Part shown: positions 19,676 to 26,335 of the stretch, in pieces
How the letters are laid out: each line of letters begins with the position of its first letter
Numbering within the stretch: the first letter of the stretch is position 1
Assembly: GCA_900660155.1 (NCBI GenBank)
Contig: CABFPE010000044.1
Span: forward strand, 1,322,597-1,348,931
DNA from: Hofstenia miamia
Taxonomy: Eukaryota; Xenacoelomorpha; Acoela; Hofsteniidae
DNA length: 26,335 nt
Direction: 5' to 3'
Position numbers and translations under genes: made by a program
Notes under the pieces: model-generated
What the model was told of the DNA's origin: nothing
Seen by the model: only the letters and a program-made list of their open reading frames with translations
Databases searched by the model: none

Positions 19676-19963
19676 TTATTCACATAATTTCTGCATCCAT
19701 GTATTTAACCACAGTAATTTAGGCTCTCTACGAGAGATAATTGCCTGGCAAAGCCAGTCTGTCATTAGGTCAGGAGGATCCATTGAATATTTTTTGCTAC
19801 GTTTCCGTATTATTTCATCTCTTTTTTCAAAGCAGAAAATTCTGCAATTGATTGAAAGGATTTCCTGTCTGAACGATGGCAGTTCAGAACAATTGATTGG
19901 TAAATATGCACAATTCTCTTCAACAACTGTAGAATTCCACAAGGTGCTACTAGTGGTCCACAA
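19676..19963. other. Coding-like island, strand uncertain
   Basis: Both strands are open here. The minus frame has about 95 codons, six or more Cys and parts such as RRKR-like basic runs (IIRKRSKKYSMDPPDLMTDW). The plus frame follows a possible CCACAG acceptor near 19715 and contains SLREIIAWQSQSV and KQKILQLIERISCLNDGSSE, with a possible ATTG/GTAAAT donor near 19900. GC content is above the flanks. I recognise neither product. It lies 130 bp upstream of the Ig gene start on the minus strand, so it may also belong to an upstream exon or regulatory region. Confidence 0.3.
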
Positions 19964-20009
19964 TTTTAATGTGATTTACAAAGATCAATCCCTAACTTGG
20001 CTATGAATA

Positions 20010-20744
20010 AACAAGCAAATGATGCCAATCTTTATCATGTCATGTTATCTCTATCTGCCTCGTCAACTCAAATCATGTGAGTATTTGCCTAAAGAGCTTT
20101 CTTTATATTTTTATAAAGAGTAATCTGAGGCATTGCTCTACTGTTTGAATCCTAAAAAAGAAAATATAGCCTGTTAGAGCTAATTTGATAAAGAAATATG
20201 CACTAGTTCATAATGTAGTCAAAATAAAACAATAGTCTTTCTTTTAGTTTGCATTGCACTTAGTCCTTTAGTCATTGTGCTTTTGCTTCTACAGCTTGCT
20301 CCAGAATTTTCAGTCCTTTCCAACATTTATATCGTACTATGTGCAGTCTATCAATATCTCTATTTAAGTTAAAATTTTTTTAAGTTCATTAGATGTAATA
20401 AAATTATAATATTGCCTGGTTCCAAAAATACAATTGAGTTTAGTTTCAATGCTTATACATACACCTGACCTGCTGAGTATGTTGAAATTACTTGTTTATT
20501 CATTGTTCATTCTTAGGACATCGTTATATACTTCCTTTTTAAAAGCTTGAGTAATTTGTATATGTTTAATATAAATATAGCTCTATTGAATTTACGAAAT
20601 AATTAAACAAACAGTACTCCTTTATTCATTTTCTGAATAAATGCTAGTATTTCAGTAATGTATGAGCTAAGGCAAATTTATTGCTAACTACTGAAATAAA
20701 GAATTATACAAACAATAAAAATAGTAATAATAATAAAAAATTAA
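20010..20744. other. Intergenic AT-rich stretch
   Basis: Nothing beyond short chance ORFs is seen. Confidence 0.5.
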
Positions 20745-21135
20745 AGACGCTCTGAAGATGAAAAACTGAAAGGCACAGTTGAGGTTAAAGGGTGTGGGCT
20801 GACGAATTTCACAAGCGATCATGAGAGACTAACAACAGCATTGGAGGATTGTATGGTGTTTTTGTGCTCAGATTGGATCGTAGTGGGAAAGACATTTTTG
20901 ATGCAGAAGGACGCAAAGAAAGCGAATGAACTTCAGGCCAATAAACTATCTGCCATCCACTAGCAGTCTGACATGATAATTAAAACAAGACAGGTTTATA
21001 CCATTGAAGCAGGAAGGATGCAGAACGTAGACTACATGTAGAGAATGTAAGGATATTGAGATTGAAATACTGTTGATTGAGAAGGAATTGAGCGTGGAGA
21101 CGGCTACACTTCGAGTGACATTTACTCAAATTAAG
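20745..21135 (+). pseudogene. Decayed coding-like relic, unidentified
   Basis: GC content rises sharply relative to the flanks. One frame is open for about 70 codons (parts: LKGTVEVKGCGLTNFTSDHE and MVFLCSDWIVVGKTFLMQK), ending at a TAG near 20963. After a frame change a second stretch reads ECKDIEIEILLIEKELSVET. The two pieces look like one protein broken by a stop and an indel. No family is recognised; an old transposon gene is the simplest guess. No terminal repeats were found around it. Confidence 0.3.
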
Positions 21136-21659
21136 CCGCAGATTTCGTATTGATTTCATGCTCTTTCGTCCTTTATTTCAAGCAAATGATGGTGCATGAT
21201 TTTTAACAATTCATAAACTAAAAACCAGGTCTGTTGTCTTAATCTTCATATATGTATGTTGATGTTGATAATTCTTTTGATTTCCACATTTGAAGCCCTG
21301 AAAAACAGAATATTTTTCAAACCGTATTACTAAAGACATACTTAATTCATTAAAATGTTTGAGAAAACCACCATTGCTTTAGTCGAATATGTGAAGTAAT
21401 ACTATTTGTATGTTTGTATATATGTACGTTTAGAAATAAACCTATCAAAATATGAATTCGAATAAAGGAAATTTTAGAAATTATTTTTTATTTTGCATTG
21501 ATATATTAATATTTGCTAATTAAACAGAAAAACCTAATGTCTTTAATTGACCTCTGATTGGTACATCTAAGCAAAAACTTATTTTGATATAGTAACGCAT
21601 GATCTAAATTGAAAAACTAGGCTAATATGTTCTCGCTTTTGGGAAAATTGTCAAATTAG

Positions 21660-21977
21660 TTTACGGGATTATTCGTTAGAAATCGACAAATACCAAGTGC
21701 AAGCAGTGAAATTGATTCAAACACACGCAAATGGATGCGAATTTACAAGCAATCAAAGATGCCAAATTTTGAGGATCTTTTAGTAAGAATGTGATTTAGT
21801 AAAAATCACTTCCAACGATTTGCCATGAGTTATTCAGATTTCATCATTCAGTGTACTTTCAAGCATCATCTTTGCAATTACCATGCGAAATACTTCAAGG
21901 AATTATATCTTGAGGATTTTGGAAAATGCTTTCAATTTCAGGAAAACCTTAAAAGTTGGAACAAGTACATCACAAAC
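21660..21977 (+). pseudogene. DEG/ENaC-family channel exon with an in-frame stop
   Basis: The region is open in one frame from a possible ATTAG acceptor (ending 21659) to a GTGAGT donor (GT at 21978), apart from one TGA at 21792..21794. Its second half reads IIQCTFKHHLC, then FGKCFQFQ about 18 residues on. This matches the extracellular signature of DEG/ENaC sodium channels, where an I-x-x-C-x-(F/Y)-x-x-x-x-C segment is followed by G-(N/K)-C-(Y/F)-x-F. The first half (IDSNTRKWMRIYK) fits the region after the first membrane segment. Neither membrane segment nor the rest of the ectodomain was found, so this is one exon of about 106 codons from a protein that is normally 500-700 residues. The TGA suggests a pseudogene, a sequencing error or a polymorphism. 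Alternatively, a shorter exon could start after the TTTAG at 21796..21800 (phase 2), which excludes the stop. Confidence 0.66.
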
Positions 21978-24013
21978 GTGAGTATATTTTTACAATTAAT
22001 TATAAAAGATAGGAAAAAATTTACACTAGTATACTCATAGCATTATTTAAAGTTCTAAGCGAATGGAAAATCAAAGCAATTCAATATATAGTGAAATATA
22101 TAAAATGAAATTATCTAATTAGTAAATGCTGATTTTTATGTAATTTGTTAGTATGTATGTGTTTTGTTTGAATTTATGTTTTGTTTTATAAAGTATTATA
22201 GTAGCTTTATTTGCAATTTATGTCATTGCCTTCAAATTTGGAGTTTACAATTTTGTAAAAAGGGTATACATATATACTTAGTACAAAGTCATTCAAAATT
22301 TGTAGGTAGCTAAGATGAATTAATAAACACTATAAAAAAACAAAATTTGTGGGGGTCCTATGAAAATGTTTTATATGTTTAAAGAATTGTTTATTTTGAA
22401 AAACACTATAGACATGATTCAATCATTTAATGTACATGTTCATAGTCTAATGTAGAATTGTAAGCGGGTCGGGTCGGGTCGGGTCGGGTCAGGCCAGGAC
22501 CGTGCCTGGGTATGAAATTTCTGCACAACGGGCCTAGAATTTTTCAAAATCGTATTAATAAATGTACAGTTTTTCTCTTCCATTGCAATGTTATATCAAC
22601 GAATATATTCAATTGACTAATTATGCATCAAAAGGAAATCCACGACGCTGAGAATTGCAATTATCTCAGAAATTGATCTAATAATATCAAGTGGCAATCA
22701 ATTTCCTTTCTTAGAAAAAAATCCTGTAATAATTTTGGATATGACGGACTAGGGCATGCCCAGGCTTGAAATTTACCAATTGCAACGGGTTGGGTAGTAA
22801 CTTAAGAGACACAGTCCTTTATTATACAATTAAATATTTGACTTCCATAAAGTTGTCTAATACAAGATGTCTGCAAAATTATTTCTTACTAAGAAATTTA
22901 TAATAGGAATCTATTTTAGTAAATATTGAAACAATTTCATAATTTAAAAGTATATGCAACTGCTTGGAATATTTACATACAATTTAGGAAAGTGAGTTCA
23001 GTTTGCCAAAAAAAACTTTAATATAATGTCCATTAGGGGATGAAACGTCACGTGGCTATCGTTTTACATTCCAAGAACTAAAAGTTAAGAAAATTAAAAC
23101 ACTTGTTATATGTCTAGGTATTATCGAAATTGTTTGAAGGAGCTGAAATAAATGAAATATGTACTTTATAAATAATTATCTTTATATAAGTATTAACTTT
23201 AAAATTTTTTATTGCGAAAAAGGACTTAAGTTAAGATACTGAAATTTGAGAATGAAATTTGGTGATTAGCTTATATTGAAAACTTTGTACACTAGTAGGC
23301 TACCAATGCAGTTATCGTTGTTCTATTTAAAACATTTTTCCAGATCAATATGCATTTCTTCATATTTCTTGAAATATTAGAAGGATATTCAATAGCACTT
23401 TTGACTTTGTCTTTGCTGCCAATAGAGAGATTAAAATGTGTCATTTACCAAGGGCCATGAAGTATAAGAGCACTAATACATAGCAGTTAACCCCACGAAG
23501 CCTCTGTAATGTATTTTATCTAGCAAATTATGAATGTTATTGTATGTACGTACGTGTTAATCATAGTTGTAAAATGGGTCGGATCGGTTTTGGGTTTGGT
23601 CAGGTTGGGCCGTCCTGAGAAATTTTCAATGCACAAATAAATAATGCTCAAAAATTAGTTTTTCCTAAATATTGAAATGTAGTTCATATTTGCATGAAAT
23701 GCATATACATATAAATGATATTTCGGTTATGTAAACATTATATATAATATAATGTTTAAAATCAAACCATTTTTACACAATTAACTGATTATTTGAAATT
23801 TCAATTCAGTACTTCATGGTTATTATGACTACTATAATTCCAGCTTCAATAGAAAATATAACAAATGCTAAATCGTAGAAAACGTTTTTTAAAGTTAGTA
23901 ACCGTATTGCGCCGTCCAAGAATCAAGCGCGTAGTCAGAATATGATTTTTTCGACTGTGTTGATACTGAAAATTCAATGAACCGTCAGATTACATCTTAT
24001 CAATTTAATCCTT
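21978..24013. other. Stretch downstream of the channel exon
   Basis: If the channel gene is real, this is its next intron. No further DEG/ENaC exon was recognised. GGGTC-rich patches at 22465, about 22742 and about 23575 share words (for example GAAATTT after a GCC-rich block) and look like decayed copies of one repeat family. Confidence 0.4.
22465..22490 (+). repeat. (GGGTC)5 minisatellite
   Basis: Five uninterrupted GGGTC units preceded by C, a sharp GC spike in AT-rich DNA, followed by AGGCCAGGACCGTGCCTGGG. Degenerate relatives of the same patch appear near 22742..22795 and 23575..23625. Confidence 0.9.
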
Positions 24014-24299
24014 AATATTAATGCGACATGAAAAAATTTTCATTCACGAAGAAATGGACGGTGCGAGACAATATCGCCTTATCCCACTCATGAAAAGAAA
24101 TAGAACTTATGGTCCAAAAAAACTGCTATTGTCTTTCAACAAGGCACATCCAGACCCTATAAGCCAATCAACTATCAAGAGAAAAATCAAGGCGCTGCTT
24201 CCAATGTATTTTTTTATTTCTTATGCAAATTCGCTTTTTTCTTCTGCTGCTAGTGATTTCCGTTGTGTTCACGTCGCATTAATATGAACCTTGACCGTA
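24014..24299 (+). mobile_element. Short Tc1 deletion derivative
   Basis: The right end (complement of TACGGTCAAGGTTCATATTA, ending at the TA 24298..24299) and about 85 adjoining bases match the left end of the Tc1 element at 10784. The left end starts within the repeat (ATATTAATGCGACATGAA) and lacks its outer 10-15 bases. It is opposite in orientation to the 10.8-kb copy. Confidence 0.75.
24045..24210 (+). pseudogene. Tc1 transposase fragment retained in the short derivative
   Basis: The frame reads RQYRLIPLMKRN, then GPKKLLLSFNKAHPDPIS and STIKRKIKALL. It overlaps the end of the helix-turn-helix piece of the 10.8-kb copy and continues into the part deleted there. It then runs directly into the terminal repeat, so catalytic residues are absent. 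Confidence 0.65.
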
Positions 24300-25338
24300 G
24301 GTTTAATCTAATGATTGCATCCTTAAACATTTTTCTTCAAGCCTGTTAAAGATTTTGAAGGTCTTTGGATATGGTTGCATCTATTGTTAAATATATTTTC
24401 CTGCTATGGTGAACATTTGTAACCATTTTCCACAGAAACATTCGATATATTTAAGGACTCCAATTCTTTTCGCACCTAATGTTCAGACGATTTTGTGTTC
24501 TAAAGCTCATGAAAACCGCAATTGATATGAGCAATTATAATTTGAGATAGGCCACACAAATTCCGGCATTGAACAACGAATGGTATCACAAAAATTCTAT
24601 ATCCTATGTTCACAGATTTTAAATATCTTCATAAGCATCGGCTTTTAAAATGTTTTTTAGGAAAGTATAGAAGTTTGTAAAAAGTTTTGAAAAATGTGTT
24701 AATAGATATTGTGTTTTTAAACATTGATATTATTTACAAGGTTACAATTTCAAGAGATTCAATAGGCACGCAAAATGCCTCATGTGTCAAAACAAAGAAA
24801 CAAGAACTACCTATACTTGCTAAAATTGCTGAAATGCATTTCTGTACATTCTAAAACGCTTGCAAATTTTCCCTTTAATAAAATAAAAATATCTTCCATT
24901 TTTGCATTGTTATATGCTATGTTTATTCTATATACATGGTACTGGTCAATTGATCGGTTTGAACAATGATGATAGAAAATCTTAATTCTGATCTCAATCA
25001 TCTCCATTCTACTATATACTTCGCACAATGATTAGAATAGAAAAATATTAAAAGTCAATAAATTGCAGCCCCAACAATCATAAATTGAATCATTTAGTGC
25101 ACAAATAAAAATGGTAATCGGTCAATTGACGGGTACGGTTTGGAGACTTGCGGGACTAGAAGGTTGGATCCTGGTTCCAAACCATTGCTCCAGATCTTGG
25201 TTTATTTTCGCAAGAAATTCGTATAAATAAATTGATTTAATTTTGCCATATTTCAAATAAATGAACAAAATTTAATAACAACAGGGCATAACGTATAATG
25301 AAGTGAATAAAAATTATCACTTGTTTCACGTAAAAAAG
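24300..25338. other. AT-rich stretch, no certain feature
   Basis: Overlapping short ORFs on both strands at 24775..25028 lack domains. A GGGT-containing patch at 25125..25165 resembles the patches to the left. Confidence 0.4.
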
Positions 25339-25339
25339 T

Positions 25340-25533
25340 TAATTGACACGTGTTAAATTAGGGTTGCTTCGCCTATCCATAATAGTTACTGCAGCAGTGC
25401 AAAGTGTTAGCTCAGGCATATCCTCTGAGGCTTGAATTGAAAAGTATGATTGAGATACTATTTGTAAGTTTTTATAAGTTGCTTTATTCCAGAATGATAT
25501 CAAATTGAAATCTTCATCAAAATTCAAATTCAA
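25340..25533 (-). pseudogene. hAT transposase C-terminal dimerisation relic
   Basis: Minus-strand reading: ISFWNKATYKNLQIVSQSYF, then SIQASEDMPELTLCTAAVTI and DRRSNPNLTRVN, followed by a stop. This follows the hAT C-terminal pattern W-W-K ... L ... A-x-x-y-l-x-I-x-A-S ... E ... A-G ... R-x-x-L, with the conserved E-R-x-F-S degraded to E-L-T-L-C. Upstream parts of a transposase are not readable, and no element ends with target duplication were found. Confidence 0.6.
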
Positions 25534-25776
25534 ATTTTGATGATCTTTTGCCTAAAAAATGTTCTCATTTTCTTCACATGGGGTAATATTTTGATTATCG
25601 GATTAAAAATGACGATATCTTCTAATTCCCCCAGTAGGTCGATATGATGTAGCCGAATCTTCGGACTGCTTATATATATATATAAGAAATCTTTCTGGTC
25701 TTTGAAGAATTATCATTTAGCTGACAAAATAACGGATCAGGCAGAGTTGCTATGCAATATATGAGAAAATTTTTAC

Positions 25777-26042
25777 GCGTTTAGGCCCAGTTCTGTAACA
25801 ATTTGCCGTACATAGGTTTTCCAAAGTGATGGAGATACATGAAGCACCATGGCGAACTCCATCAGACGCGTGGGGTAGATGTGGAGCTGCAAACTTGGAC
25901 CATGGGTCTCATGGAGATTTGTGGCTCTAGTCCTGTAACTCCAATCCCAATTATAAGTGTGTTTTAAATGCCTTCGAAAATCTGAAGGAAGGCGACATAT
26001 CAATTTTATGTTAGTGGCCATGACCAAAGATATCCACTTCAA
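25777..26042 (-). CDS. Candidate coding exon, unknown product
   Basis: An 88-codon open frame on the minus strand starts after a good acceptor (TTCTCACAG, AG at 26044..26043) and ends at a GTAAAA donor (GT at 25776..25775) in phase 2. Its GC content is clearly higher than in the surrounding DNA. Readable parts are MATNIKLICRLPSDFRRHL, TYNWDWSYRTRATNLH and GPSLQLHIYPTRLMEF: soluble, Trp- and His-containing, with no signal peptide or membrane segment. The plus-strand frames over the same bases are broken by stops. I do not recognise the family; a domesticated or decayed transposon protein is possible, since a hAT relic lies 240 bp away. Confidence 0.42.
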
Positions 26043-26183
26043 CTGTGAGAACGCACTTGCTATGACTAACGCTCTTTCATTTCAGCAATACTTCTTCTAA
26101 ACCAAGCCACATTAGTGAGAGATAATCAACTTGTCAAAAATTGTTTGTCAAAATTCTGATTTCTTAAAAGAAGAAAAAGTAAG

Positions 26184-26335
26184 ATGGCTGAAGATGTTTT
26201 TGAGTATCATGTTGATATTGAAAGTGCTTTCAACATGGCAATTCATTGGAAGATAGCCATCATGAACAACATTGTTGTTGCAATTCGAGATTCAAGTTAC
26301 CTATTAAAATTGAAATGTACTATATATATATATAT
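26184..26335 (+). CDS. Short open frame running off the right edge, unknown
   Basis: From an ATG at 26184 the frame stays open to the end of the window (about 50 codons), beginning MAEDVFEYHVDIESAFNMAI. It finishes in the (TA)n tract, where the reading is meaningless. The acidic, codon-like start is better than random AT-rich sequence, but no domain is recognised. It could be the first coding exon of a gene continuing to the right, or chance. No splice donor was found before the microsatellite. Confidence 0.22.
   Translation, partial: MAEDVFEYHVDIESAFNMAIHWKIAIMNNIVVAIRDSSYLLKLKCTIYIY

Noticed and set aside
21792..21794. TGA in the channel exon read as selenocysteine
   Set aside because: DEG/ENaC channels have no known selenocysteine and no SECIS-like hairpin was seen; mutation or error is simpler.
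24807..25028. Minus-strand ORF as a host exon
   Set aside because: Overlaps an equally long plus-strand ORF; splice sites are weak and no family is recognised.
25168..25195. Second tRNA-like B box (GGTTCCAAACC)
   Set aside because: Mismatch at a key position and no A box.
1..26335. CRISPR array, phage, operon or biosynthetic cluster
   Set aside because: No regularly spaced repeats, no bacterial-type genes; the splice signals and transposons are animal-like.

Overview
This is AT-rich (roughly 70%) nuclear DNA of an invertebrate animal. It has host exons with GTAAGN donors and TTTAG or TTTTCAG acceptors, introns of 1-6 kb, many (TA)n microsatellites, and a heavy load of cut-and-paste DNA transposons (hAT, Tc1/mariner, piggyBac). 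There is no sign of bacterial operons, tRNA, rRNA or CRISPR. The species cannot be fixed from sequence; the mariner and hAT types fit an arthropod or another AT-rich invertebrate.

Host genes. The best-supported one is a minus-strand immunoglobulin-superfamily membrane protein, assembled here from five exons (19543..19483, about 18469..18325, 16451..16255, 10634..10471, 4290..4053). All splice phases agree. The chain reads signal peptide, Ig1 (canonical C...W...C), Ig2 (degenerate, lacking the usual cysteine pair), transmembrane helix, then a donor leading to an unseen tail or a short read-through tail. A plus-strand DEG/ENaC-type channel exon lies at 21660..21977 and has one in-frame TGA. Two short candidates of unknown product lie at the right edge: a minus-strand exon at 25777..26042 and a plus-strand ORF from 26184.

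Mobile DNA. Nearly all other recognisable content is transposons in the introns of the Ig gene. The piggyBac-like MITE (5283..5878), a hAT with decayed transposase (5919..8397) and a mariner relic (8974..10265) carrying two nested hAT elements (9182..9596 and 9621..9964) lie in the 6.2-kb fourth intron. A Tc1 relic (10784..11928), further Tc1/mariner fragments (12303..13550) and a 1,566-bp non-autonomous hAT (14564..16129) lie in the third. An element with CCCAGATAACAA ends (17072..17888) lies in the second. Four hATs have exact 8-bp target duplications, the piggyBac has TTAA, and the mariner and Tc1 have TA. A second Tc1 derivative (24014..24299) and a hAT C-terminal relic (25340..25533) lie to the right.

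Assembly quality. Single N characters at 7531, 7959, 9501 and 10677 mark joins. The 427-bp block between the first two appears to belong at the third: joining it there restores a long palindrome, and its present flanks carry a 154-bp duplication. I see no novel defence or biosynthetic system. The most informative results are the reconstructed Ig gene, the channel exon with its stop, the nested transposons and the assembly error.
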